The notes beneath the pieces are model-generated. The model saw only the letters and a program-made list of their open reading frames with translations. It did not search any database and was not told the origin of the DNA. A stretch of 64,000 nucleotides of DNA from the NCBI GenBank assembly GCA_963965975.1, contig OZ014419.1, positions 3,194,677 through 3,258,676 of the forward strand, read 5' to 3'. Positions 31,574 to 45,442 of the stretch are shown here, one piece after another. Source of the DNA: Xestospongia bergquistia. Its lineage: Eukaryota; Porifera; Demospongiae; Haplosclerida; Petrosiidae. Position 1 is the stretch's first letter; each line of letters begins with the position of its first letter. The position numbers were made by a program, and so were the translations under genes.

Positions 31574-33065
31574 TCCTGGAGTTCAAACAGCATTACAACT
31601 GACCCAACCTTTTAACGCTTCATGTGTCCGCCCACGCACGGGCCCACTCATAAAATTTAAATTATCCTTTTCCTAAGTATAATTATGCTAATAGATAGAA
31701 TGCATACAATATGATGGGATAAAAATAAAAGATGATACATTTATATGGTACACAGAAATTAAGTTACTATGAATGGTGGAAATGATGTTTCAACATCATT
31801 TTTAAGTAATGATAATGAATAGTAGAATTTAACGTCATTAGTTCCAAAGAAAATGAGTGGATGGAATGAATAATGGAGGGTAGCAGGAGATTGAGAGAAA
31901 GATCTGAAACATTGTTAGGGTGATAGTGATTAGAGGATCTTGTGGGAAGAGGTTGGAGTGACAGAATATATACCATGCATGAGAAAAAGAGAAACCATTC
32001 ATAAATTTGAAGAGGAGAGTAATTTATAAGAAGCTCTATGAATTGATAAAAGAATCAGATTTAAAGTTGAATGATGTTGTCATAGTTTGAATACTAGTTT
32101 TGGAGCAGATTTTCAGTACAAACTTCTGGATGCTTTCAAGACATTCAATGTCAGATATTGTGTACATGTATGTACAAGTGTGGGTCCCAAAGTGATGGAC
32201 AGTAGGATAAATACAGAGAAACAAGAGAACTGTACAAGTTGATTTGTGATGATGGAGAAAAAAATTGATAGAAGTTGTGGAAAATATAACCGAGGATTCT
32301 GCATGACCAATTCAACTTGAAAAATATAATTGTATTTAAGGTTTGTTGAATTTTATAGTATAGTAGAATTTTACATTAAAGTGTTATAGACACAGCAATA
32401 ATTACTTAATACTTACAGTGTGTATAATATATATATATATTACTATATATAAAAATTGATTGGTTAACCATATCAAGCTATGGGTTCATATTACAAACAT
32501 GATGAGATAGTGAGAAATTTAATAAACACTACTTACTCTATTCTCATTACTATATAATGTACTAATGACAAGTCATTCGTTTATTGTCAGAGTTATAAGA
32601 TTCTGTATAGTATCTCATTAGACCATAATCTGATCTGTATGAACAATAATGCACTTCTTATGTTTACACTAGGCTGTAGTAACATGGAAGGATGAAGCAT
32701 CTGTTGCTTCTCTTAATAGAAAATTCCATTGTCTACTTTTGTATACACCATTACTGTCAGTAATATCTGGGTGGCTGTAGTATATTAGTAATTAAAACTG
32801 AGTAGTATTATACTTCTCAGAATCTTATTGTGTATTATTTGTAACCGAAATGACAATGGAGTGGTTAAATCAACCAGTCAATTTTTAAGTATATTGCCTT
32901 AGTAATTTATTAGATTCTCAAAGCAAATGAAAAATTTATTTTTTGGCAACCAAACAAGTTGTTATCAACAATTCAATTTTAATTGGGTGGGTATGCGTGG
33001 TCGGGGCGGATATTTTGCAAGGTCAAAAGGTCAGTCGAATAGTCCAGTCCAGACAGCTGTTTGTC
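31574..33065. other. Intergenic region upstream of the beta-helix gene
   Basis: AT-rich sequence. The small minus-strand frames at 31767-32310 show no motif and I treat them as chance. The block just before the next gene (32980-33065) is less AT-rich and remains open in frame with it, so it may be 5' UTR or promoter. Confidence 0.45.
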
Positions 33066-36000
33066 ATGATTGTCGCCAAGTTCCTCATACTATCGTCTTT
33101 TCTCTGTACTGTTAATATCGTTTGGTCTTTTTGTATCAACAATGTTAGTACTGTTCTTGAGATTCTTCAAGACACCACAATTAAGGATTGCAACCTAGAG
33201 ACGACTACCGGCGAATATTATAACTGTCCTAGTCTACAAGCTGCTTTAAACCTAACAGTGACAGATAGTCAAATATGTAACCACTTTATCATTAGCCTTC
33301 ACTCTGGTGTACATCATATTACTGTGCCTATTATCACTAATGCATCAGTTAGCATTATAGGAGATGGAACAGTTAATGTTGTGTGTACGTTTGATGCTGA
33401 ACGAATTTACTATCAAACTGGTAATCTTCATTCCTTGTATTTCAACATATCTTACTCTGTTGATGTCAAGAACATCAATTTTGATCATTGTCCATTTCCA
33501 ATTCGAATATTTGAAGTAGACAATATAATGATTGTGAACTCAACATTCAGGTATATTTGATATCATTTAATTGAAAATATATAACCATGATGCCCAGACT
33601 ATAGTGCTTAAATGCTGTCTCATGTTTATATTACTATAGATATTTTACTGAGGCTGTATTTGATATACACAACAGTATAAATGTTACTGTGTTCAATTGC
33701 TCGTTTCTTCATAATCGTGGTACTGGAGTTATTCAGGAACCATATCGTGGTAACACTGGTGCTTTGGCCATCACATATAACTTGATGAGTTCATCTGCCA
33801 GTAATCCTAATATCACTGTGACATCATGTAACTTTATTAACAATTCTGCACTGGCTACAGTTCATTTCAGATCATCAAATCAGGTCTTTGGTAGTGGTAT
33901 TTTCACTGGAAGAGGTGGGGCTATGGCTGTGTTTGTACGGGAACATTATTTCAATATTACTGCACATGTTTATGGCTGTTATTTTGAAAAGAACATGGCT
34001 CGTTCTTATGCTGGTTCTATTTACTTTTTATTTACAGGACATGGTAGTCATTATGGAGTAGCTCATTCCTGTCAATTTGTGAATAATTTAGCTCAACAAG
34101 GTGGTGCTGGAGTTGTATTTGTAGGAACAAAAGGTAATCAAAATACTCTTAACACATTTCGTGCTATCAACTGTACATTTATTGGAAATAAAGCATTTAT
34201 TGGAGCAGGATTATATTATTCAATTAATTTGAACGGTGAACACACAAATATTGCTCACTTAAATGGCAATACTTTCCTATATAATTCCTTATCAAATGGT
34301 GATGATGGCTTTGGTGCAGCCATTGCAGTTGATGTTGCTGATAACTATAATGATAAAAGTTCCTTTCCAGTGAACACAATGACTAATACGTGAGGAAATT
34401 GATGGTTATAAAAGTTATAAGGATGAATTGTTATAACATATCATTAGTAATCACACAACATCATGGATAATAGTAGACTTTGGATAAAGTATATATACAC
34501 ATTGTCAAGTTTAGTTGTGAAGCATAGCTAAGTTAAATTTACCACTTTGTAAGTTTACTTTTACTTTCCATATGCTATTAAACAATAGCCATAAATGAGT
34601 GACCATGTCCAACTATTCATAATTGAATTAAAGCAACTTCTTTTCATAAGAGATTTGCTTACATGACCTTAGTACTTTCAACCTAGCAATCTTCACAGAA
34701 CTACAACAGATAAATATTATAGCCAAGTATATGAAGTTTAGATATTAATTATTCAATGACAAAACTAATTACATGTTCTAAATTTTCTCAGTTTTATCGC
34801 CAATAACTCAGGTAGCAACAGTATTGTTAGTATTGGATTTCTGACATTCAAGATGGCTGGAACAAACAGCTTTATAGGAAATAATGGATCAGCGTTCAGG
34901 GTAGGTAATGTTCATTAAAAATGCTCATATGTTTTAGAGTATATTCATTAATCTTTTTTCATAGGTGGTAGGTGCTAGAGTTATAATGAGTGGAAGTATT
35001 GAATTTATCAACAACACTTCAATTGATGGAGCAGCACTTTACTTGCTCTCTTTCTCTCAGATACGTTTATCTAACAAGGCTCAGTTATTATTCCATGGGA
35101 ACTCAGGAAGGTAAGTGGATTTAAGTATGTCCCATATAGTAGGTGTCAAGTTTATTTTAATGATTTTGACCAGTACTACTAATTAATGCTTAATTTGCTA
35201 AAACGTAATCTGAGTTTTATGTACTCCTTGATATTGCAATACATAGTCACTACTAGCATTGATATGTCTCCTCCTGATATGTCGGAGGATCAGGAAAGTG
35301 ATATGTCTCCTCCGACATATCACTTTCCTGTATTAGTAATAAAACATTATAGCAACTGTTGTGGTACTGTTCCACATTTTTCTACAATCCAATGGGACTG
35401 TGGAGACAATTGCCAGTGACCCACCAATGACATGTAGCATATAAAATGATCTATGTAATTCTGTATGTATAATTATAGTAAGACAATTGATATAAAATTT
35501 TAATATAAACTCACGACAGCTGTATATAATATCTTTTACTCTATAATGACATTAGTAACATGTTAACTTATTATATGCTAGATATGGTGCCAGTGTGTTT
35601 GTGTCTGCTGTATCATTAGTACAAAGTTTTCAACAACTGCCTTATAATCCTCAATGTTTCTTTGTACTGGAAAGTGATTCCACCTTACCACCAATACTTT
35701 GGCAACAGGTAGGTGACATTATAATAACTGATGTTTTGATCTAATGATGGCTTCTTGACAGACAAACTTACCGCCATAATATGACTGATTAGTATTATTA
35801 ATAAATACTCTTTGTGTTGTCAAATTATGCATACCTGTATATTTCAGACTGGAATTAACATCAATTTTACTGGCAACATAGCTTGGTTTGGTGCTGCAGT
35901 ATATGCTACCAGTTTAACATCTTGTTCCTGGGTTAGTAACAGAGTCAGACAATCATTTGATGAGTCATTCTTTCCTCAATGGCCTATCTTCCATATCAGG

Positions 36001-39000
36001 TAACTGCATGTAGTAATGGGTAGATAGTTTACAAATCACATTAATAGTAAGTGTAATAGATGCGCTACATAGAACATATAACACTCATTTGCCATAACTG
36101 TTTACATTATTGATACCAAGTTTGGTCATTGAAAACACTGATTAACTTAAAGAGATCCTATAACTTTGTAGTTTGATATGGCTTGTTTATAAAGTTATCC
36201 AATAAGGTTAGAGTCTATGGCTATGGAAACTGTGTGGGTGAAAGAACTATTACCATGAGGTCTAAATACACAATTGTGGGTGCTTTATTTTGGTTTATAG
36301 TCTACTAAATCATAATTATACCATATGCTGTGTTAATTGGGTATACATAAATTGATTTGAAAATGATTTTTGTCAATCAGCACTTGTGGTCTACTTTGAT
36401 ACACTTGAATTTTGACCATTCCTGTAGGTATGCCTATCTTTTTGTTACAGTCCAATGATAGTGGAACATATTATGAATGTTTAAGGAGATATATCTAATA
36501 AATAGTATTAATTGTAGTAATGAATTTCTTAGACTTTATGGTTACATGCATATTGCTAATATTTTTATAGCAATGACAACAAAAACATTGCATTTCAAGA
36601 CCTCTATAATCAAACGTATTCATTTGTGACTGACTCTGTCAGACTTGATACTGACATTAATCAAGTGAGTGGGTGGCCTGGTCAAACGTTTAATTTATCA
36701 CTCAAGGCTCTGGATGAGTTGGGAAATCCCTCAGGATCATTGACACGTTTCTCCTTTAATCCTAATAATAACTTGCTGGTAAGTGAATTTACTGAACATG
36801 TACATGATTATAGTCATATTTCTCATGGTCTCTTCATCACTTTAATGCAGAGATTATATTAGATATCTTCCATTTCTTTTATAAGTTAAATAATTATTAT
36901 GATTATAATAATTATAGTATCTCTAAAGAAACAGTAGCATATGTTGTCTTTATTGTTTTATTCTGTTGACTAGCAATATAATATTAATCCACACTCACTA
37001 ACATAGATTACATTTGCTGCAAATGCTAAAGTAAAAAAGTAATTTGTACTATTGCCTCTCTAAATTTCAAAATTTATAGAATCAGAAGATTTTTTATTAT
37101 ATACTTGGTATTTATAACCTTGTTATATATTAATGTTTTTTATTAAATGAAAAAGAGAAGTGTGTGTGTATGTGTGTGCATTAATGCATGTGTGCATGTG
37201 AGATTACATTGTAGTACTTACAGTAAATTGTATTGAATTTGTTGGTTTTGATGTGTGCAGGTGTCTATAGATTAATTATATTCAACAATACAATGGAAAC
37301 AATCATAACTATATAGTTGTCAAAGCAATCTTAGGACCACCTACCTTTATTATCATCAATATGCTACTCTAAATAAAGCCATGCATTAGTTTCTGGTTAC
37401 ATTTCTATCTGTTTGTATAATTTGTTATTGATGTATTTGTATATACATAATGATTGTTATAATAGAGAAAAATTAATTAGGTAAGTGATTACTCTTATCT
37501 TTTTAGAATGATCTGGATAACTCTCACATTTTTCCTGATACTGTCCTAATATCACAAGAACCTTTTATGGTCAATTTCACCTATCATTTAGTCCATGAGA
37601 CCGACAACGAATCTCCTAACAAAACACTAGGCAATATTGCCATCTTTCATTACGGTGTTCTGATTACTAGTAAAGAGGTAATATCATTTTTCATTATGAC
37701 ATAATTCATACATAATATAGTTGTAATAGATAAAATTAGCTTTGGAATTTGAGTGAGCATTTTGGACTACAATGTTGTTCATGTCTTCCTTTAAATTGAT
37801 TAATCTTGATTCTTATACTATTATCATACTAACGATTATTATATATTATAGACTGATGCTACATTCATACCTCTGATTTATCAAGACTGTATTGGAGGAT
37901 ATACATTAACTCCTGTTACTGATACTGCTAGTCATAGAACATGTGAATGTGATCAATCAGTACGTAATATTCTGTCATGTGAACAAAACCAAGATACTAT
38001 TATTATTGAGGTATACTGCATGACCTAACTTTAATTCTAATACATTTTAGTGTACTAGAAATTGCCTTCCAACATGCTACAGTTTTCTTTATTGGCTGTC
38101 AAAAACTTGCATTTAAACATGCAACAAACAAATAAATTAATAAAAAATAAAATAAATATAGGGATGTTTGGTACCAGTCCAATACAAAGAATACAAGCAA
38201 GATAGTAGGAATCATTCCTACACAATAACACAAACAATTAAGGATATTCACCAAAATCACTTAAATAACATCAGTGATATATTCTGTGCCTGAGTGTGCT
38301 ATTATGTAAAGATGATGCAATTGCCAATAGCATATTTCCTGTGGAAAGAATACATTGTATATATAATAGGAAATTTAGTGGTTTGATATGAATCAAAATG
38401 CAACTGTAATATAACCAAATATGAAAAACACACACTGATAACATTAAATAGTCTGTAAATAGTTTTGCTGCTTAGTATCTTAATATTAAATTTACTGCAT
38501 AAGTATAGGAATTTGATTTTGTTTAAATTTTGTGGTCCAATTCTCAAATCTATTTCATTTAGTCTAATCTCTGGGCAGCTCATGTAGTAGGAGAGCCTGC
38601 ATCACTTTACTTCTATTGGTGTCCTCCAGGATACTGTCAATGTTTCTTTAACACTAGTGCTGGTAATAGTGCTTGTGAATCAATCTATTCTAATACTAAC
38701 CCTGATAAACAGTGTGTCTGTTCAAGAAAAGGTAAAGATTACTGTCTGTAGATCTTTTTACTAATAGATAAAGGATTAAAGCTGATTTAATAAATAAAGA
38801 ATAGTTTTGTAAAAAACTTTATCTTTTTTGTAATTTTGAGATATTTCACAGAAATCATTGTTATTTATAGGTATTTTATGTGGTGAGTGCAAGGAAGGCG
38901 GAGTTAGTGTTCTCTTAAATAACTGTGTCTCGTGTAGCAATAATTATCTCACTTTAATACTAGTACTAGGTAAGTCACATAAGTGTCACATATAGCTGAT

Positions 39001-42000
39001 ATATATTTCTTGTAGTTATTCTTGATACGTTGGCAATATTTAGCATAGTATTCTTTGATATTGGCATACCAGAGTGGAGCTATCCATTTCTCTTCTATAT
39101 ACAGGTATAACTATTGTTACTAAATGATTAATTTCGCAAACTTGTATTTACTGTTTAATTGATCATGATTTGACTAATTTATGTTTTTTGGACATCAAAT
39201 TTTATGAAATGCAGTTAGTTCAGAACTCTCATTGTAGCGACTGAAACATAATAAATTGTTATGATGGTTAAACAATTGCAATAAACTATCTTTTGTTGTA
39301 CTGTTTCAGATTCGTTACTGGTTACATTCACTTTCAGTCAGAATATTTATTATAACTTTGAACAGATACTTCTCACATCTCATTATTTTAATACATAATA
39401 CTAGCTGGTTAATCAAAGAGAAATAGAGAGGCAACTAGCTAAAGCCTGCTCTAGACCAGTAATTCCACCATATTGACAAAATTTGTAGACAAACAGACAC
39501 ACAAACTGTAGCAATAAACTAACTATACACAGTCAGCTAGTTTTAATAGTCCAGACATAAATTGTCTCATGTCAATTGTGTATCCCTCCACTTTACAGAT
39601 GGTTCCAGTAGTTGGTCTTTATTTTCCACCCTCTTTCGTTAATGTTGGGAAATATGTGAGTTACAAATTCATACAGCTCTGTATTGCAGAAAGATACTAA
39701 TATTATTATTAATAGATTGTCAATGTAATCTTTGATGGCAAATAAATCAAATGCAACACATTGTTTTTTCTAGCTCTACTACTTATCAAGTGCTCTGGGA
39801 TTTTATTTTGTTTATGATTTCTGTTTATCAGAATCACTAAGTACTTCTCTGTCTTATTTCTTGAAATTTATACCACTACTCAATATAACAGTGATAATTC
39901 CACTAACTATATTATTGAGGTAAACTTAGATGGACTTATGCATAGATGGATGGAAAAGAGACCACAGAGAGACTCCTAACAGTGCTTAGTGTGTCTTTGA
40001 GGGTGCCCTTATATCAATGAGACTCATTACTCCTTATAGGTATTTTATAAGGCAATATCAACGGTTCTCCTTCATTTCTTCCAACACCAGAGGGATTTGG
40101 ACTGTAATATTGTTAGTTTATTCACACATCATCTATAGTTGTTTGAATATTCTGAACTGTCCAGTTGTTCCTCAAGAAGATGGAAGGCAATCTCATAGAG
40201 TAAGTTGAGTGTAGACAAATAAATTATAGAGCTGAAGTAACTGGAGGTTTTTAATACATTCACAGATACTATAACTTTTGTACTCTTTTTTAACATAGAG
40301 ATGGTACTTTAGTGGTGAGACTGAATGTTTTACTTCATCCAGCCATCTTTGGCTCACTATACTGTCACTCTTTGTTTTACTTCTCTCTACTCTGTTAATA
40401 CCAGTTATTATTTTAATGACTTATGTCCACAAAAGATCAAAGGTAACAGTTATTACACAATGATTAATCACTACAGTAATGTAAATAGTCATTTCACAGA
40501 CTAGCAATCTAGTGTGAGATAGTCCTTTAATTGTTTTGGATCACATATTGTATGTCCACTCCACTCACATTGTTTTATTCTATTGTTGTATCAACTTCAA
40601 GATGAGACAATTTTACAATAATTATAATCTTGTTTGTTTATAGAAGTACTACTTGTTGAAAAAGATGGGGGAAGCTTTTAAAGAGCCTTTCAGAAAAAAA
40701 TTTGGTTTTTGGTGTGGTATGGAGTTAATTCGGAGATTGTTGTTACTAGTTATTATCACAGCTCTACCATATCATCCAGTAAGTTCTATATAAGTATATC
40801 ATATATAGTAGGATAATATGGATATGTGTGATGCTGCTATAAAGTTTATGTGACTCCAAGGACATAATGATAAGATGTCATGCAAGCTAATACAATGACA
40901 TTTAAATTCAGAACAGTAAAATGTAACATGAAAAGGTTGTGATTTACTAACTAATTACGGTTTACAATGTAGTGGAGTGCTCATCTAAATTGTGAGCAAA
41001 ACGTCACAAGTTTTTTTTAAAAAAAGGGCTAACAACAATCAGCCTAGAATTGAAAATAGAAATTAACTGTGCAGCCATGACCATAATATTACATTATATA
41101 TTTTATTCATAGTTCATACCCTTCATACTTTAGGTTATGTATTTCAGGAATGACAATAAACACATTTCAAGCAAGACTAGTGATTATTGTTATTGCAATT
41201 CCTAATTTAGTTTTGTTTGAGATGTCTTTGTTACTACTCCCACATTCCATGATTACTTCCTCATTTTTATTCTGTCAGGCACATGCATTGTGCCAAGCAG
41301 TCCTATGATTGTTTTTGATGTATACTTCTATATTATGTCTGTCTTTACAGTTTAATCTATTGTTGAATCCAAATTTTGAGATAGATGACTGAACATAAAG
41401 TAACTACCAGCCAGCATAGGAATGAATGAAGGTTGCTGCAAGTACTTTAAATTAAGCATGACTGATTGAAGCTTTTGAGTTTTGTAACTCAAGAAAACGT
41501 CTTTGAGCAGTCCCATAGCTTCTTTCAACTATCCAGTTTTAAATCATAGCAATAATCTAGTTCCTTGTAGAAACAGTATATACAATTAAAATAATCTTAT
41601 TTACAATTATAGTCTTGCTGACTTTATTTTTATTTACTTATGTGATATTCATTCTTATTACTTATTCTTATCACAGATTATCCTTGTGCTATATTTGGTG
41701 GTACTTATTGCTATATACGGCTATTTAACCCCTTATAAACAACAAATAAGCAACTGGATAGAACTAGCAACATTGTCATGGTTCGTTGTTTTACTCTTGT
41801 TACAATCTAATCCATTGTTACAAGATACTCTGACCTACACATCACACTCTACTTCCAGTATTCCTCAATGTGATAATGCTAACACTGTTGTGACTATTTT
41901 TGCACTATTGTTGGCAGTATTCTATTATATACCTGTACTTGTTGCTCTGGTTTGTATGTGTGTGTGGATAACAATAGTTATGTAAGTCAATCACACAATA

Positions 42001-42631
42001 TTAGTAATAACTGAAGTGATAGAGTATTATGTCATTTATCAATATAATGAGGACATCTGGTGAATTTACTCTAATTTCTTGGCACTTGGACCAGATTTTT
42101 GATAACCAATTATAATGTCCAAAATCTATAACATCATTGGGTGGACAAATATATTATCAATAGAGCATAATATGACTGTAAGAGGAAACGTTTAGTTCCT
42201 CCAAGAGTAATAGTTAAAGTTATAATGAGTGTAATACAGTATCTGCTTTCTACAATATCTGGAGCAAATCTCTTTGACTGAGATTTGCCATTTTGGCCAT
42301 GAGTTACATATTATTGCATCACAGTACCCACTTTTCTTGCATTATGTGAATGGGCGTTTAGCACAAGACTACTTATCCTAGCCAGTTTTAAATGATAACA
42401 ATACTGCATCTGTTAGGTGGTAATAGGCAATATTATTTGATGTTTTCTCACTTTAGACTTAAAATGATAAAGAGATACCAAGTGAAAACGTTACAACAGC
42501 TGGACAAGAATAACAATATCCAATTTGAGAATGAGATGTACAGTTATTATGTATTATTTGATAGAAGAAATGAGAGAATAACTTCAACAGAAATTGTTGA
42601 TCCTGCAGAATGGGAAGAATATGAAAATTAA
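33066..42631 (+). CDS. Large beta-helix ectodomain plus cysteine-rich linker and multi-pass membrane protein
   Basis: Nineteen exons (33066-33550, 33640-34389, 34792-34900, 34965-35110, 35582-35708, 35848-35999, 36571-36778, 37507-37677, 37852-38010, 38563-38731, 38871-38969, 39016-39104, 39599-39655, 39774-39919, 40040-40199, 40299-40442, 40644-40778, 41677-41981, 42457-42631) join without a break to 1261 aa. The ATG at 33066 gives a signal peptide (MIVAKFLILSSFLCTVNIVW); the frame is open upstream, so the start is a choice. Residues about 100-600 are short N-glycosylation-rich repeats of the type 'NCTFIGNKA..GAGL', 'SCNFINNSA', 'CQFVNNLAQQGGAG', typical of right-handed parallel beta-helix (pectin-lyase-like) domains. 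A Cys-rich linker (CPPGYCQCFF.., CVCSRKG.., LCGECKEGG..NCVSCSN) leads into about nine to ten hydrophobic helices and a short charged tail ending PAEWEEYEN. The family is known from invertebrate genomes without function. Adhesion or sensing at the cell surface is my inference. Confidence 0.8.
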
Positions 42632-44956
42632 TCCATTGACTCCACCTTGTTTACAAGTTGATTATACACTATGTTGTTCATATTTTTATACTATTTTTTA
42701 AAAATAAACATGTGGTATACATGTGATATTTCTTGACTTTTCAGTTAAATGCAGTATTGGCATTTAGCATAATAACATACATGAATAGTATCTTATCACA
42801 TATATCTCTTAATAAAAGTTTGTTATTTTTAATACAATGCTATTAATGGTTTTGTCACTGCTTTTATACTATTTGTCATAATTCTATTAACAATGTTATA
42901 ATAGCATATGCTTTTTACTATGCAAAAATAAACAAATACAGTGTTGTACTTGCATTGTATTTATCAAGTATATATCAGATATAACCTTCAGTATTCTATT
43001 AATATCCTTTGTTGTATATTATATGCATTAGAGTGTTATACACTATGTGTGATACAACAGTGTATAACAGTTATATACATGCATGTATACCATGTGTATA
43101 ACATGTGTATACTATCTGTATAACATAGTATAAATGGGATATACAGAATGTATGTATACTAGAGGTATATTCTATAGAGTATAACAATATTAATTATATC
43201 TTTTAAGTAACATCCTCAAATAACATTTACAATTGTACATATATTGAAATTATATTAAATCAACATGAAGAATCATGTTATATTTAAGAAATAAACATAA
43301 ACCAAACAACATATTGTGCATGAAGAAACTATCAAAAAAACATATACAAAAGATTAAATCAAAATGCTTTCACCTTAAATTATTTGAGGCAAATCAGTTA
43401 CTGAGCTTTCATTTCATGAGATCATCCATTCTTTCATTTCTCCAGGGTGTGACACTTGAGGGGTGTTCCTAGCACTTGAACCTTTCATGGATGTTTAGAT
43501 GAATGAAATTACCGAAGGTCTAGTTTGTCCATAAAAGCATTAAATACTGGTCTTTTCCAATCTGGCCTTTGTCACTTGAGGCATTTATCATCAACTGTTT
43601 CTTTATCTGACATCATAGTAGGCTTTACATCATTCCACTGTTCCATTTCCTGTGGTAAGACATGTTCTGATCGTCTGTCCCATATCTAAAGTATAAGAAA
43701 AATGGATGTCATTATTAAATGGGCAATGTTTTAACAGACATGCACTTATACAAATTAATATGTGACTGTTGATGTGTAAATACACAAACATAAAACAAAC
43801 TCTATACTTGTTGCTGTCTTGAACATCAAAGTTTTTTTCATTGTTGGTGTCCTTTTTAAAGTTTGTCTATACACAGTTAGTATATCTGAGTTTACAATAA
43901 TGAACTAATAAAACAGCAATGAAGGTATGCTTACTTCTGACTTAGTCTAATCTATGTCTGCTGTCTAGCTCAGCAAGTACACTCGGCACAACTTGGCAGT
44001 TATGCTGGCTATCAATTCTAAGGACCACAGCCAATAAATTAAATCTCTAATAAAATTTTATTATCCTTCATCCAGTTTTAGCTGTTTCTCTTCAGGAAGG
44101 ATGTTATATACAGTTTTGATTTCATTCTACAAGAAAACAGCAAAAATAATTAGACTAAAGATCATGAACTGACTGCTTAAAAGTGTGTAGAAATGACATA
44201 CAAATATGTGCATATAGTGTACCTGAGTTTCTAAAGGTATTTTTGCTACCTAACAATTCATCAGAGCTTGAACCTGGTGTACTGCTAATATGTGATGATG
44301 ATGTGGATGAAGTAGAAGACAATTTTGTATCCATATATCAGCAATATGGTGATTTCATTGTGAATCTGACTCATTTATTTTAGAGATTTCATTAGATATT
44401 CCATCCTGCATAGTTGATATCATTGAATGAAAGGTAGATTTCAATTCTTCTATTTCAGTGGTGAATGATGGTAAAGTTTCTCCAGCTTGCCATATGTGAT
44501 CATCTTCAGGAACAGTATCATTCAACAGTCCTCCACCATGATTACATGTAGCTCCATAAAATCTATTAGTTAGACAACCATGAGCACCATGCAGTGGTCA
44601 ATAATTTGGTGCTGCTGCATTCTACTTGGTTCATTAAAGAGAGTGCAACAAGCATTTGTGCATTCCTAATGTAGCATAGGTTTCAATAACTATAACTTAG
44701 AGTAGTAGTGTTGTTTTCCTTAAAGGATATCCCATAAATGATAAACAACCATGTTATGTATACTTAATATTTACTTGCTTTACATAACACTACTTAATTC
44801 CATTTTTAAAAAGAAAATTGATAAAAAAGACACAAACCTTTGGAATGCCATATAATGAATTCAATATTGAATATGGCATCTGATGCAGTGGTAAGTCTGG
44901 CAGAGTGGGATCCTCACTAAATGGTTTCGTCTGCTTAGCACTAAGGACTTGCGCAA
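42632..44956. other. Intergenic region with possible minus-strand coding remnant
   Basis: A polyadenylation signal (aataaa, about 42706) closes the beta-helix gene. 42930-43140 is rich in repeated 'tatacatgtgtataac' words. On the minus strand at about 44540-44380 a coding-like stretch reads ..DDHIWQAGETLPSFTTEIEE.. and ends at a stop. I cannot assign it and think it belongs to the same transposon-like remnant as the next feature. Confidence 0.35.
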
Positions 44957-45409
44957 ATGGAATGTTGTGGTTTACATGTACTAGGTGAACATTTTGTGTC
45001 TTCTAAAACCAAAGGTAATGCATCTTCTTACATTATTGCAGGTACAAGGGGTAGAATATGTGGCAAAACATTGCAAGTGGGAAGAGTCATGTACTTTATT
45101 AACCATTGTGTTATACTTCATGAAGCAAATGAAACCTATGATCACCAATCAAAATGATCTAAGTCTTCTCATCTATTTGCCAAAGTACAATGGCATTGTA
45201 GCCACCCCAGAGAGAATTGGTTTCCATCACCTATTCTTGTTGTTAGCCCTACTCGTGAAGTAGATGCTACTGGTCCAGCAACATTTATTCCAGTTAGTCG
45301 TATATTAAGTCAATGTGCTGTTATTTCAGACAGGACTACGTTTGATTTTGGAGAAGATTCCGTTCTTGTTGCTATTGTGCAAGGCAGTGTATACTTGCCG
45401 CCCACGTAA
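44957..45409 (+). pseudogene. Transposon-associated ORF remnant with one in-frame stop
   Basis: One frame runs from ATG 44957 to TAA 45407-45409 and is interrupted by a single TGA at 45155-45157. The part before the stop reads MECCGLHVLGEHFVSSK..GRICGKTLQVGRVMYF. The part after reads FAKVQWHCSHPRENWFPSP and then ATFIPVSRILSQCA. This order (a motif with W..HP, then 'FIPVSRI..CA', then an acidic 'FGEDSV') reminds me of repeated uncharacterised proteins that accompany transposons in invertebrate genomes. That recognition is from memory and weak. The remnant ends only 33 bp before the dehydrogenase start codon. Confidence 0.4.
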
Positions 45410-45442
45410 CACTTATTGGAGGTGTGAGCAAAGATCAGAAGT

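Noticed and set aside
35186-35419. 77-aa + frame with a repeated Ser-Pro-Pro motif.
   Set aside because: It lies in an intron of the beta-helix gene; the repeat is a short palindrome (atatgtctcctccgacatat type) around 35267-35322, not a coding exon.
41100-41300. Possible extra membrane-helix exon in intron 17 of the beta-helix gene.
   Set aside because: The flanking exons join in phase without it and the stretch lacks a clean acceptor-donor pair.
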